From: an uncultured Lachnospiraceae bacterium
GTDB taxonomy: Bacteria; Bacillota; Clostridia; Lachnospirales; Lachnospiraceae
Length of the DNA stretch: 44,427 nt
Direction: 5' to 3'
Assembly: GCA_944381745.1 (NCBI GenBank)
Contig: CALWMI010000024.1
Span: 1-44,427 of the forward strand
Shown: positions 1 to 8,249 of the stretch, piece after piece
How the letters are laid out: each line of letters starts with the position of its first letter
Numbering within the stretch: the stretch's first letter is position 1
The notes under the pieces: generated by a model
What the model was told of the DNA's origin: nothing
Databases searched by the model: none
What the model saw: only the letters and a program-made list of their open reading frames with translations
Position numbers and translations under genes: made by a program

Positions 1-172
1 GCTGCCATGCTTACCGGAATTGCCGGAAGCATTTCTTTGCTCCATACGCATGCTTCGCAGAAACATATTTCAGAAGCTACCTATATTATAAATAAATTAC
101 ATCAGCCAGACAACAGCGGATTTAAAGTTTCTGCTTCCCCTTTCCTACCCTCAGTTGACAAGGACACACTCG

Positions 173-279
173 CCTCCAGCGGCCTAATTACGGCATTTTC
201 TGCGTCATCGTCAATCGGCGTACGTTTAGTACACCTCATTCCGATTCCTTGAAACTACCGTAATTAGGCCTACTGGAGG
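173..279. repeat. Long inverted repeat in a gene-poor stretch
   Basis: The arm at 173-193 (CCTCCAG..GGCCTAATTACGG) is repeated in reverse complement at 258-279, differing only at one or two positions after CCTCCAG. The roughly 64-base loop has no obvious gene. The rest of 1-552 holds no convincing coding region: short open frames exist on both strands, but none has a recognisable domain. The structure could be the remnant of a small mobile element, but no transposase or target-site duplication is visible. Confidence 0.55.
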
Positions 280-390
280 TCGAAGAGTCAGGCAGCGGCT
301 GTTTCAGTGCCCTGCAAGACACTTGAACGACGCGTACTGGACGTACGTGGAGTGAAAGTAACACAGCAGGAACGCAAATCAGCCATTTTT

Positions 391-421
391 GACCGTATTG
401 TCCCTTGGTACACCGACGCTA
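391..421. repeat. Half copy of the interspersed palindrome
   Basis: The sequence GACCGTATTGTCCCTTGG followed by TACACCGACGCTA matches the right half of the elements at 8459-8506 (shared through GACCGTATTG) and 33006-33053 (shared arm GTACACCGACGCTA). The expected left arm is absent: sequence to the left of GACCG is unrelated. This is therefore a truncated copy. Confidence 0.7.
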
Positions 422-455
422 TCTCCCGCCTTCACTTTCTCGACTGTGAACTCCA

Positions 456-499
456 TAAAAAAGCCTCCCGACGTGTAGAATCGTAACACGCAGGGAGGC
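456..499 (-). terminator. Rho-independent terminator of the 553-1176 gene
   Basis: Read on the minus strand, GCCTCCC...GGGAGGC arms (493-499 and 463-469), extended by an inner ACACG/CGTGT pairing, are followed directly by six T (456-462). It lies about 55 bases after the stop of the FMN reductase gene and probably ends the whole minus-strand operon that begins near 7009. Confidence 0.8.
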
Positions 500-552
500 C
501 TGTTTCCATTCTCTATATTTTCTTTCAGTGTACAGATATTGCTCTGGAAAAA

Positions 553-1176
553 TCAGCGGATATAGCTGGTCTTCACCTTGGCCTCAGCCTGCGGGAGCAC
601 GATCCCAGCCTTTTTTCCAGCATCCATGCATTTCAGCATCCATGCCATGTTGCGCCCCAGAGTGCGCATAATCTGCAGGCCCTCCAGATCCTTCTCCACC
701 TCGTCCGCTGAATGGCCGTGCACCATGTTGCAGTAGTTGGCGGAGACAACCGGCATCTCGGACATGAGGAAGTATTTGTTCATCACCTCCAGCGTCGCCG
801 TGGTACCTGCGCGCCTTGCCGAGGTGACGGCAGCGGCAGGCTTCATCCGGAAACATCCGCCGGCCATAAACATACGGTCCAGCAGGGCGACGAGCGCGCC
901 GTTGGGGGAGGCAAAATACACCGGGGAGCCGACGATCAGGCCATCAGAGCCCTCCATCTTGTCCAGCACCTCGTTGACCGGATCATTGGAAAAGACGCAG
1001 CGGCCATGATTTTTCGCGCAGCCGCCGCAGCCGATACATCCGGCGACCGCCTTCTTCCCAATCCAAAAAATTTCCGTGTCAATGCCCTCTGCCTGGAGCG
1101 TGTCAGAGACCTCCTTGAGCGCCCTCCAGGTACATCCCTTTTCGTTTGGGCTTCCGTTCAGCAGCAATACTTTCAT
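553..1176 (-). CDS. NADPH-dependent FMN reductase / flavodoxin-like protein
   Basis: A 207-residue flavodoxin-fold protein. The N-terminal LLLNGSPNEKGCTWRAL segment (about residues 4-20) is the phosphate-binding loop of the NADPH-dependent FMN reductase and Fe-S flavoprotein families. It is followed by GCIGCGGCAKNHGRC (about 46-60), a cysteine cluster usual in Fe-S flavoproteins, and by the GSPVYFASPNG flavin-ring loop (about 83-93). It should bind FMN and carry electrons in the cytoplasm; the partner is unknown. The start is supported by AAAGGGG nine bases upstream. It is the last gene of the minus-strand series and is followed by a strong terminator. Its company with a flavin reductase and a cupin suggests a redox step or protection of an oxygen-sensitive step in the same pathway, which is inference. 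Confidence 0.88.
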   Translation of the reverse strand: MKVLLLNGSPNEKGCTWRALKEVSDTLQAEGIDTEIFWIGKKAVAGCIGCGGCAKNHGRCVFSNDPVNEVLDKMEGSDGLIVGSPVYFASPNGALVALLDRMFMAGGCFRMKPAAAVTSARRAGTTATLEVMNKYFLMSEMPVVSANYCNMVHGHSADEVEKDLEGLQIMRTLGRNMAWMLKCMDAGKKAGIVLPQAEAKVKTSYIR

Positions 1177-1326
1177 TGATCATTACCCCTTTCTAAATTT
1201 TCCCATCGCCGGCATACAAGGGCAATCTGCCTTCCCGCGCCGGCATCCCTATTTCCATTACGCCAAAGGCCATGCGATTCATGCAGGCATGAAAAGCATG
1301 GCCGCTCAGGCGATATTTTCACACGA

Positions 1327-1656
1327 TCAGTCTGTCCTGGGTGCGCAGCTCCATGTGATCACCGCAGGCTCCGTCCCAATATTGGTCAGCTCGTGCGGCT
1401 CTCCCTCGTACACGAGGATGATATCCTCCTCGTGGAGCTCATAGAACTCATTGGTTGCGGTGTTGTGCATCAGCACAGTCCCCCGGCTGACGTAGAATAC
1501 CTCATGTCCGTTGGGATGTCCCGGATCGATACCACCAGTCTGCCCCGGCAGCAAGGTGGAGGAACCAAACGTGATCTTCGGTGTCACCACATACTCCCGG
1601 CATACCTCCGGCCCGTCCATAAACACCTTTGTGTCCAGCTTTCTGATAACCTTCAT
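1327..1656 (-). CDS. Small single-domain cupin protein
   Basis: A 109-residue protein that is essentially one cupin beta-barrel. Motif 1 is recognisable as PGHPNGHEVFYVSRG (about residues 45-59), with two histidines and a glutamate as candidate metal ligands. Motif 2 corresponds to the YEGEPHELTNIG region (about 83-94), with a histidine. Small cupins of this type act as sugar or sugar-acid epimerases or isomerases, dioxygenases, or ligand sensors, and the sequence does not decide among them. The start follows AAAGGAGG. The leader (1681-1795) is strikingly purine-rich on the coding strand and carries degenerate duplicated AAGGAAACGRATTAGG-like segments. It sits between the two flavoprotein genes, so a role in the same pathway is likely. 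Confidence 0.85.
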   Translation of the reverse strand: MKVIRKLDTKVFMDGPEVCREYVVTPKITFGSSTLLPGQTGGIDPGHPNGHEVFYVSRGTVLMHNTATNEFYELHEEDIILVYEGEPHELTNIGTEPAVITWSCAPRTD

Positions 1657-1797
1657 AAACAGCAGCCTCCTTTCTAAATCTTTATCTCTTCTTAATTTTC
1701 TTCTTAATTTTTTTTCCTAATCCGTTTCCTTCCTTAATCTTTTCCTAATTCGTTTCCTTCTTCATATTGCCCTTCTCAGGCGTTATCCGCAGGATCT

Positions 1798-2250
1798 TTA
1801 GAAAAATTTATCCGCATCGTAGCGCATCGGCTCTCTGCCGCAGTTCTCGCCGGAGAGCACCTCCGCTGCAAACAGCGTGTGATCCCCTGCCTGGAAGACA
1901 GCCCTCACCTCACAGCACAGATAGGCAGCCGCATCCTTGATGAAGGGAAGCCCCTCGGCATCTGTCCCGCAGAAGGGGTGCTGTGTCTTGTCCACGGTCC
2001 TGCCGGAGCCGCGCCCGCAGGCGATCGCCGCTGCCTCCTGTCCGTTTGCCAGGACAGAGATGTTGAAAACCGGTTCCTTCTGCAGGATTTCCGCCGTATA
2101 ATGGGAGGAAGCCACCGCCACCAGTATCTGGTTCGGGCGGGAAGAAATCTGAGTCAGCCATGCAGCTGTCATCAGGTTTTTCTTCTCTCCCATCTTGGAG
2201 CCGATCACATACACCCCTTGCGTGATTGCATTCATATAGTTCCCTGCCAT
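1798..2250 (-). CDS. Flavin reductase-like domain protein
   Basis: A 150-residue protein of the flavin reductase-like (split-barrel, FMN-binding) family. Diagnostic stretches are NLMTAAWLTQISSRPN (about residues 25-40), the hallmark N-terminal core, followed by VAVASSHYTAEILQ and VFNISVLANGQE. It probably binds FMN and either reduces free flavin with NAD(P)H or acts as an oxidoreductase component. AGGAGG lies nine bases before the ATG. The gene follows the isomerase-like gene after 102 bases that contain a TATAAT-type hexamer and two mutually exclusive hairpins, so it may have its own promoter and translational control. Confidence 0.85.
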   Translation of the reverse strand: MAGNYMNAITQGVYVIGSKMGEKKNLMTAAWLTQISSRPNQILVAVASSHYTAEILQKEPVFNISVLANGQEAAAIACGRGSGRTVDKTQHPFCGTDAEGLPFIKDAAAYLCCEVRAVFQAGDHTLFAAEVLSGENCGREPMRYDADKFF

Positions 2251-2295
2251 CGCTCTTACCTCCTCGTTAGGCCAAAGAGCGCCTCTCGGCGCTCT
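2251..2295 (-). promoter_or_regulatory. Two competing leader hairpins before the flavin reductase gene
   Basis: On the minus strand AGAGCGCC-gaga-GGCGCTCT (2276-2295) forms a perfect 8-bp hairpin with a four-base loop. The second arm can instead pair through CGCTCTT (2275-2281) with AAGAGCG (2251-2257), which lies between the AGGAGG and the ATG. That alternative places the ribosome-binding site in a loop. The two structures exclude each other, which is the layout of a translational switch; whether it is regulated is unknown. Confidence 0.4.
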
Positions 2296-2321
2296 CCGGC
2301 ATCTGAAAATATTGGAGAAAT

Positions 2322-2327
2322 ATTATA
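2322..2327 (-). promoter_or_regulatory. Possible internal -10 box (TATAAT)
   Basis: A perfect TATAAT on the minus strand lies about 70 bases before the flavin reductase start. No good -35 is seen at 17 bases, so this is a weak candidate for an internal promoter of the last three genes of the operon. Confidence 0.3.
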
Positions 2328-2352
2328 ACCTTTCTCAGAACTCAGGGGATTG

Positions 2353-3684
2353 TCACAGAATCACCTTTTCAAATCCCATGTAGTCGCAGAACGCGGCCAT
2401 CTCCTTCGTGTAGTCCCCTTCCTTCAGGACAAAGTGATGATCCATGCCCTCTGCCATCAACTTATCCATAACCTCCTGCACATCCTGGTCGAACTGTAGG
2501 TTGACAATCAGCTTGGAGCCGCCGGCCACCCACTCGTCGTAGGACACGTCCAGCGTTCTAGCCTTCGCAATCAGCACCTTGTAATTTCCGCCGTTGCCTA
2601 CGATGGAGGACACCGTGATGGGATCCATCGCCTTTAACGGAACGCCTACGAAGGTTCCCAGCTCGCCGCTGGGGTTGATCTGCGCGCGGGAGAGATCCCC
2701 TGCCAGGGACATGGCAGTGCTTCCCTCGTGGGCAACCGGAAGGATGTTGCGCTCTCTGTCAATGCTGCCCGCCTCACCCAGCGCAACGGCGCCGCCGCCA
2801 GCCAGAAGGTTCAGGATGTTGATGATAAAGGTATGTCCGATATCACCCTCCGTATCCACCACAATGCCCTCGTCCGCCAGCCAGGAGGACGGAAGGTTCA
2901 TCAGTCCGCCATAGTTGGGATAGCACTCTGCCGCCAGGGCGGTGAGCTTGTTCTGGCTGATGATCTCCTTTGTCGCCATATATACTTTTGCCATATAGAG
3001 GAGGGCCTTCTTGTCCGCCACAGACTTGCCGGATCTTGCGCTCAGCTCCTGAAGCTTTGCCTCTGCCTCCTCGTCGCTGTAGGTATCTGCAATCCTGGTG
3101 ATGTCTTCCATCTCCAGGTGAACCAGCGTCACGCCAGTCTTCTTGGAGAAATCCCACTCTTCCTTGCTCATATCCTGAGGGCCGCACACTCTCCATGTCT
3201 GGCGGGGGCCCACCAGGGCGATCTTCATCTTCGCGCAGAGCTTCACAGCCTTTCCGACCATTGCGTAGCTTGCGATCTTTTCTGCAAGTCCCGCATCTCC
3301 CGGCAAGCCGTACACATAGTCGTAGGTGTAGCCCATGGCCTTCAAGATCGAGCCATAGTGCTGGATGCAGCCGATGGAGAATGTCTCCGTGTAGGGAACT
3401 GCCCAGTACATGGTCGGAACCTTCACCATATTGGTGAAAATATATTTCAGGGAATCAATCGCCCAGGTGATATCCATCACCACCAGGCTGTCAATGTCCT
3501 CTGCATTCATCAGGTCAGCCGCCTCGATCGCCTGCGCAGGCACCTCGATCAGCTTCGGATAGCTGACAACCTCCAGGTCTGCAGCCTTCAGTGCCTTCAC
3601 AGCGCCTTCCATCAGCTCTGGGAACCTCTCGCCGCCGGACTCTACCGGGTTGGCAACGCCCACAATTCCTACTTTTGCTTTCAT
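2353..3684 (-). CDS. L-fucose/L-arabinose isomerase-family protein
   Basis: A 443-residue protein with the three-part layout of the fucose/arabinose isomerase superfamily. It has an N-terminal Rossmann-like part (KVGIVGVANPVESGGERF, then SLVVMDITWAIDS), a middle part, and a C-terminal metal and substrate domain. The conserved acidic region is visible as AAECYPNYGGLMNLPSSW (about residues 255-272) and VVDTEGDIGHTF (about 279-290), where the glutamates and aspartate would bind Mn2+. Known members convert aldoses to ketoses or have related sugar roles. AAGGAG precedes the ATG at a spacing of about 10. It lies 53 bases after the DapA-family aldolase gene and in the same operon as an FGGY kinase, consistent with breakdown of an unidentified sugar. 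Confidence 0.82.
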   Translation of the reverse strand: MKAKVGIVGVANPVESGGERFPELMEGAVKALKAADLEVVSYPKLIEVPAQAIEAADLMNAEDIDSLVVMDITWAIDSLKYIFTNMVKVPTMYWAVPYTETFSIGCIQHYGSILKAMGYTYDYVYGLPGDAGLAEKIASYAMVGKAVKLCAKMKIALVGPRQTWRVCGPQDMSKEEWDFSKKTGVTLVHLEMEDITRIADTYSDEEAEAKLQELSARSGKSVADKKALLYMAKVYMATKEIISQNKLTALAAECYPNYGGLMNLPSSWLADEGIVVDTEGDIGHTFIINILNLLAGGGAVALGEAGSIDRERNILPVAHEGSTAMSLAGDLSRAQINPSGELGTFVGVPLKAMDPITVSSIVGNGGNYKVLIAKARTLDVSYDEWVAGGSKLIVNLQFDQDVQEVMDKLMAEGMDHHFVLKEGDYTKEMAAFCDYMGFEKVIL

Positions 3685-3737
3685 TGATTCTTCACTCCTT
3701 CTGCCTTTGCCAATATATCCTGCCTTTACCTTCTGTC

Positions 3738-4625
3738 TTATTTCAGCCCTGCAATCTTCAGAGCGTCCTCAATCGCCTGGGTCTCCTCAGCAGTAGCCGG
3801 AAGGATCGGAAGCCTCGGGTCTCCCGCGGGATGTCCCACAAGCTCCACAGCCTTCTTCAGCAGGGACGGGAAGTTGCTCTCATCGCCGATCACGGAGGTC
3901 AGCGGAGCCAGATTCCAGTAAATCTTCTGCGCCTCTTCAATCTTGCCTGCCTGTACCAGGTTCATGATGTCGATGACCTGCTTGGGCGCCACGTTTGCCG
4001 TGGCCAGGATGATCGCCTTCAGGCCGATGGCGCAGGAAGGAAGGGTCAGGTCGTCGCAGCCGGTGAAGAGGGTAATCTCATCCGTGCTGTATTTTCTCAG
4101 GATGCTTGCCAGGAACGGCAGGCTCCCGCTCGTCTCTTTCATACCTACCACGTTGGGGATGGCGATCAGGCGCTCAAAGAGCTCCAGGGTGATGTTGATG
4201 CCGGTTGCAGCCGGATGGTTGTACAGCACCAGCGGGATGCCCACCTCGCCCAGCTTCTCATAGTGGGCTACCATGCCGTCGTCTGTGGTGTTGCCGATGG
4301 GGGAGAGGACGAGGGCTGCATCTGCCCCGGCATCCTTTGCATCCTGAACCATCTCCAGTGCAGCTGCCGTGGTCTGGGCGCCTGCGCCTGCGATCACATA
4401 GCCGTCGCCGATCACTTCCTTGCAGGCTTTGATGCCGGCAATTCTCTCTTCCCTTGTCAGGAATGCATGCTCTCCGCTGGAGCCGCTGAAGGCAACGCCT
4501 GCGCAGCCAACGCTCATATAGTATTTTACGTTCTCCTTTAAAGCTTCCAGATCAATGTTCCCAGCCTTGTCAAAGGGTGTGATCAGAGCCGGGAAAACTC
4601 CCTTAAATACGATTGATTTTTTCAT
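3738..4625 (-). CDS. DapA/NanA-family (class I) aldolase
   Basis: A 295-residue TIM-barrel protein of the dihydrodipicolinate synthase/N-acetylneuraminate lyase family. It has the FSGSSGEHAFLTREER loop (about residues 47-62) for carboxylate binding of pyruvate, the conserved tyrosine in LYNHPAATG (about 134-142) and the Schiff-base lysine in VVGMKETSG (about 160-168). All catalytic residues are present, so it should be active in forming or cleaving a bond to pyruvate. In a sugar operon with a kinase and isomerase-like gene, a 2-keto-3-deoxy-acid aldolase role is more likely than lysine biosynthesis; this is inference. GGAGG lies upstream of the ATG. A 163-base leader with a 17-base triple repeat separates it from the preceding gene. 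Confidence 0.88.
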   Translation of the reverse strand: MKKSIVFKGVFPALITPFDKAGNIDLEALKENVKYYMSVGCAGVAFSGSSGEHAFLTREERIAGIKACKEVIGDGYVIAGAGAQTTAAALEMVQDAKDAGADAALVLSPIGNTTDDGMVAHYEKLGEVGIPLVLYNHPAATGINITLELFERLIAIPNVVGMKETSGSLPFLASILRKYSTDEITLFTGCDDLTLPSCAIGLKAIILATANVAPKQVIDIMNLVQAGKIEEAQKIYWNLAPLTSVIGDESNFPSLLKKAVELVGHPAGDPRLPILPATAEETQAIEDALKIAGLK

Positions 4626-4663
4626 GTTCTCTACCTCCGTTTTATGACTTTCCAGTTGTCTGC

Positions 4664-4737
4664 CTGCCTTGCCTAAGGCAGATCCTTTTCTTATCGCTTC
4701 TATGTTCTTATAGCTTCTATTTCTTATCGCTTCTATG
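4664..4737 (-). repeat. Triple 17-base tandem repeat and hairpin in the aldolase leader
   Basis: TTCTTATCGCTTCTATG occurs at 4688-4704 and 4721-4737 with a 16-base variant (TTCTTATAGCTTCTAT) between them. On the coding strand this is a purine-rich AGAAGCGATAAGAA ladder. It is followed towards the aldolase gene by a 7-bp hairpin, CTGCCTT/AAGGCAG (4664-4681). No T-run follows on either strand, so this is not an obvious terminator. Confidence 0.6.
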
Positions 4738-4788
4738 TACAGGATTGGCTTTTCTTTTTTCTCTTGTTGTATGTGCCGTACCGCAGGA

Positions 4789-5451
4789 TTACAGCAGGCT
4801 GATCACATACTCCAGATTCTCGCGGAAGGTGCCGTCCTTGACAAAATTCTTGGCGAACAGGGCGCTTCCCATTGTGAAGGTCCACGGATTCATTGCCTTC
4901 ACCTTCTCCACTCTCTCCTTGGTGCCGATGCTTCCAGCCAGGCAGACCGGATGTTTTGCCTTCTGCACGAACTCACGGCAGAAATCGTCCACGTTCTCGC
5001 CTGTGTAGCGGTATCCGAGAAGGTCTGTCCCGTAAATGCCCTTCGCTGCGAAATCCGCCTCCTGGGCCAGCATCTCCTCCACAGTTCCCTCCAGGATACT
5101 CGGTGTCTGGGATACCCTTCCCACGAACGGGCAGTATTTCAGGTTGGTGGTTTTCACATACTCGAACACGCTGTCGAAATACAGGGTTCCCAGCAGATAG
5201 TCAAAGCCGCACTCCACGCCCAGCTTTGCGCCTCTCATGCACTCTTCCTCTGTATAGCTTACCACCTCCAGGAAGGTTGTCTTGCCGTTGGCCTTCATCA
5301 CGTCCACCAGCTGCTTCATAGCCGCCGGCTCCAGGCCGTGATCCTTGAATCCCCAGTATTTTACCGGCAGATCCTTGCAGCTGTCGAACACTTCCAGCGC
5401 GTTCGGCACAGTTACGTCGTTGTGGGTCAGCATAACGATTAATTCAGACAT
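4789..5451 (-). CDS. TIM-barrel protein of unknown specificity
   Basis: A 220-residue protein that I cannot assign to a named enzyme. Its strand pattern (ELIVMLTHNDVTV, TTFLEVVSYTEEE, FDYLLGTLYFDS, HPVCLAGSIGT, WTFTMGSALFAK) is that of a (beta/alpha)8 barrel. The last two segments resemble the standard phosphate-binding site formed by the glycine loops after strands 7 and 8 (GSIGT about residues 174-178, GSALF about 195-199). A phosphorylated-sugar aldolase or epimerase acting after the neighbouring FGGY kinase would fit. The gene follows the kinase by 40 bases and has GGGAG about 11 bases before its ATG. It is full length, with no sign of decay. Confidence 0.7.
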   Translation of the reverse strand: MSELIVMLTHNDVTVPNALEVFDSCKDLPVKYWGFKDHGLEPAAMKQLVDVMKANGKTTFLEVVSYTEEECMRGAKLGVECGFDYLLGTLYFDSVFEYVKTTNLKYCPFVGRVSQTPSILEGTVEEMLAQEADFAAKGIYGTDLLGYRYTGENVDDFCREFVQKAKHPVCLAGSIGTKERVEKVKAMNPWTFTMGSALFAKNFVKDGTFRENLEYVISLL

Positions 5452-5491
5452 GTTGTATCATTCTCCCTTCTCTTTTTTATTGATATCTGCT

Positions 5492-7009
5492 TTACAGTGT
5501 CTTTTCAAAGCAATCGCCCAGGTCATGGAACAGATTGCAGTACATCTCATAGTTGCGGTCGTAGACTGCCTTGTCCGCAGGATTTGCATGGTAGGTGTCC
5601 TTGATCTCGATCATGTTGTCCGTGGCGTCCGCTACGCTGGAAAAGATTCCTGTGGCTGTGCCGGCCAGGATAGCAGCTCCCAGGCAGCCGGCCTCCTTGG
5701 ACTTCACAGTCACCAGCGTGACGTCGTTGATGTCCGCCTTGATCTGATTCCACACCGGGCTCTTGGAGCCTCCTCCGATGGAGCGCACTTCCTTGACCTC
5801 GATGCCCATACTCTTGAGCGCCTCCAGGTTTCTCCTGAGGATAAACCCTAAGGACTCCATGATCGCCCTGGCAAAATGCGGCTTCCTGTGATTCAGCGTG
5901 AACCCGAACCATACGCCCTTTGCCTTGGCATTTACATCCGGAGCCATCGACCCCTGCAGATGCGGCAGCATCACCAGGCCCTCGCAGCCCGCCGGCACGC
6001 TTGCGGCCTCTTTGCTCAGAAGGTCATAGGCATCTCCTGCCCCGGCAGCCTCCACAGCCATCTCCTCGCTGCAGAACTTGTCGCGGAACCACCGAAGCGT
6101 CATGCCGCCTGTCGTGAAGGTATGGATCATGTAGGTGTCTGGCAGCGCAAAATAGTGGAGCGGCATCTTCCCGTTGGGGTCGAACACCGGATGGGACACC
6201 GGCGCGCAGATTGCCAGAGCTGCCCCGATCGTCTCGGAGAACATCCCCTCCCGGATATTGCCGGCGCCGATCGCGCAGGCGACCTGGTCAAGCGCCCCTG
6301 AGCACACCGTCACCTCGCAGGGGATCCCCAGCTCTGCCGCCACCTCCGGGCGCATCTTGCCCACAACCTCGGCGGACTCCACCACCTTGGGCAGCTGCTC
6401 CTCCCGGATACCGATGAAATCCAGCAGCTCCGGCCAATACCACTTGTGAATGATATCCCAGGAGGTGGAAGAGCACAGAAGGGAACCCTCTGTACAGAAC
6501 TCCCCGGTCATGCGGTACAGGAAATAGTCCTCAATCAGAAGGAACTTTGCCGTCTTCGCAAAGATCTCCGGCTCGTTTCTCTTCACCCACAGCACCTTTG
6601 ACGCCGGCCAGCAGGGTTCAAAGCTGACCTGTCCGGTCACCCGGTAGCAGGCGTCGTCCCCGAAGCGCTCCTTGAACATCTTCGCTTCCTCGTCCGCCCG
6701 GTTGTCCATCCACACAATGGCATTGCGCAGCACCCGGCCATCTGCGTCCAGGAACAGAAGCGTCTCGCCCTGGGCGGAAATCGCCAGTGCCGCCTTGTCG
6801 TCCTTCTGGATGGGATAAGCCTTCTTCACCTCGGCAAGACCAGCCTTGAACGCATCCCAGTATGTCTCGGCAGCCACCTCCACAAAGTTCACCTGGGGCG
6901 TCAGGAGCGCATACTCCTGCGTCGAAACCGCCAGCATCTTCCCCTTGTTGTCAAAGAGTGCAATTTTCAGGGCAGTTGTGCCCAAATCCAGGCCAATCAA
7001 CAAATCCAT
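5492..7009 (-). CDS. FGGY-family carbohydrate kinase
   Basis: A 505-residue sugar kinase with both ASKHA lobes. The N-terminal phosphate-1 motif is IGLDLGTTALKIALFD (about residues 5-20). The substrate region WMDNRADEEA (about 99-108) is conserved. The adenosine region is VTVCSGALDQVACAIGAGN (about 235-253), and the C-terminal signature is SIGGGSKSPVWNQIKADI followed by KEAGCLGAAILAG. Length and motifs fit xylulokinase-like members, which phosphorylate a keto-sugar with ATP, but the exact sugar is not readable. It is the first gene of the minus-strand operon, 322 bases from the divergent AraC regulator, and has a GGGGGAA-type site before the ATG. Its product would feed the downstream barrel and aldolase enzymes. 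Confidence 0.93.
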   Translation of the reverse strand: MDLLIGLDLGTTALKIALFDNKGKMLAVSTQEYALLTPQVNFVEVAAETYWDAFKAGLAEVKKAYPIQKDDKAALAISAQGETLLFLDADGRVLRNAIVWMDNRADEEAKMFKERFGDDACYRVTGQVSFEPCWPASKVLWVKRNEPEIFAKTAKFLLIEDYFLYRMTGEFCTEGSLLCSSTSWDIIHKWYWPELLDFIGIREEQLPKVVESAEVVGKMRPEVAAELGIPCEVTVCSGALDQVACAIGAGNIREGMFSETIGAALAICAPVSHPVFDPNGKMPLHYFALPDTYMIHTFTTGGMTLRWFRDKFCSEEMAVEAAGAGDAYDLLSKEAASVPAGCEGLVMLPHLQGSMAPDVNAKAKGVWFGFTLNHRKPHFARAIMESLGFILRRNLEALKSMGIEVKEVRSIGGGSKSPVWNQIKADINDVTLVTVKSKEAGCLGAAILAGTATGIFSSVADATDNMIEIKDTYHANPADKAVYDRNYEMYCNLFHDLGDCFEKTL

Positions 7010-7224
7010 GTTGGAAATTCCCCCTTTCCATATTCACCCCTGAAAGATTACATTTATTGTTTGACTGTATCCTATCATCTGGCGGTTCATCCGTCGATTA
7101 TCTTCTTTGCCCCTCCCTTTACATTCCTTGTTCTCACCTTTTTCCCTCTTCTCTCATATGGCGTTTTTACTTGGTTTTACCGCATTTTTCAGCTTTTATG
7201 TTTTGCTTTCCCGCACAAAATCCC

Positions 7225-7253
7225 TTGACCTTATGCGCAAAATATATTAGTAT
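7225..7253 (+). promoter_or_regulatory. Sigma-A promoter for the AraC-family gene
   Basis: TTGACC (7225-7230), 17 bases, TAGTAT (7248-7253). It lies about 80 bases before the ATG in the 322-base divergent region (7010-7331), which must also hold the kinase operon promoter and regulator sites. I could not place the kinase promoter confidently. Confidence 0.5.
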
Positions 7254-7331
7254 CTTATGTAAGCCAACAATATCTTGCGGCATTGCAAATATTGACTATC
7301 ATTAATTATCTTGCTATTTGGAGGGATTGCC

Positions 7332-8249
7332 ATGGCAGCTATTTTCTGGTCGCAGGCCAACAGCTATGAGGGAGATTATCAGATTATCAAGCGGACGCCC
7401 CACAGAGAATTTATCGAGGGCTATCACTACCACGATTTCTATGAGGCCCAGTTCTATTTCAGCGATTCCACAGACGAACCGCTGGGCACGATCATGCTCG
7501 GGGAGGAGATGTATAAGCCGAGAAGCGGCGACGTGTTCCTGATCAACATGTTTGACCCCCACTACATACAGATGGACTCCAGCAAGCACTACGACCGCTA
7601 CTGCATGTCCATCTCGCCCACGCTGATGCTGTTCATCTGCACGGAGCACTCCAACCTGTTCACGATATACAACAAAAATAACCAGCACTATCCGCTGATG
7701 CACATGACCACGCACCAGCAGGAGACCTTTCTCACGCTGTACCAGCAGTTTGAACGCTTCCTCCGGGAGATCGAACACGGCAAGCGGTTCCTGGAGCAAT
7801 CGCTGCTGTTCGGCATCATCGCCCTGCTGTACAACATCTACTACTCCGACACCCAGATTACAGCCACTGACTCCCTGCACATGTCTGTGCTCACCAAGCT
7901 GGTGCGCTATATCGACGACCATATCGCGGACGACCTGTCCCTGAAGACGCTGTCAGAGGTGACCAACTTCAGCACCTACCACCTGTGCCGCATCTTCAAG
8001 AAGAACACAGGCACAACCCTGAACAAGTACATCGTCTCCAAGCGGATTGAGAATGCCAAGCTTCTGCTTGCGGGCTCCGCCTCCATCCAGAACATCAGCA
8101 AGGAGGTCGGCTTTAACAACTACAACCACTTCTACCGCTGCTTCCGCCAGATTGTGGGCCTAAACCCCGCCGACTACCGGGAAATCCTGGAGACCGAAGG
8201 CGAGGAGGGCCTCAACCGGGCGACCCTCACCTCCCCCGGGAAGCGCTGA
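7332..8249 (+). CDS. AraC-family transcriptional regulator
   Basis: A 305-residue regulator with an N-terminal cupin-like sensing domain (EGYHYHDFYEAQFYFS near residues 29-44, KPRSGDVFLINMFDPH near 64-79). It ends in a C-terminal double helix-turn-helix (DLSLKTLSEVTNFSTYHLCR and NISKEVGFNNYNHFYRCFR). The start is set at 7332 because GGAGGG stands five to six bases before it; an in-frame TTG at 7311 lacks such a site. It is divergent from the seven-gene catabolic operon, so it very likely activates that operon in response to a sugar or its derivative, as known AraC-type sugar regulators do. A strong terminator follows at 8377-8442. Confidence 0.92.
   Translation: MAAIFWSQANSYEGDYQIIKRTPHREFIEGYHYHDFYEAQFYFSDSTDEPLGTIMLGEEMYKPRSGDVFLINMFDPHYIQMDSSKHYDRYCMSISPTLMLFICTEHSNLFTIYNKNNQHYPLMHMTTHQQETFLTLYQQFERFLREIEHGKRFLEQSLLFGIIALLYNIYYSDTQITATDSLHMSVLTKLVRYIDDHIADDLSLKTLSEVTNFSTYHLCRIFKKNTGTTLNKYIVSKRIENAKLLLAGSASIQNISKEVGFNNYNHFYRCFRQIVGLNPADYREILETEGEEGLNRATLTSPGKR

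Noticed and set aside
102-239. A 45-codon minus-strand frame with an AAGGA-type site
   Set aside because: The frame is clean and has a possible ribosome-binding site, but there is no recognisable domain, and it overlaps one arm of an inverted repeat. Too weak to call a gene.
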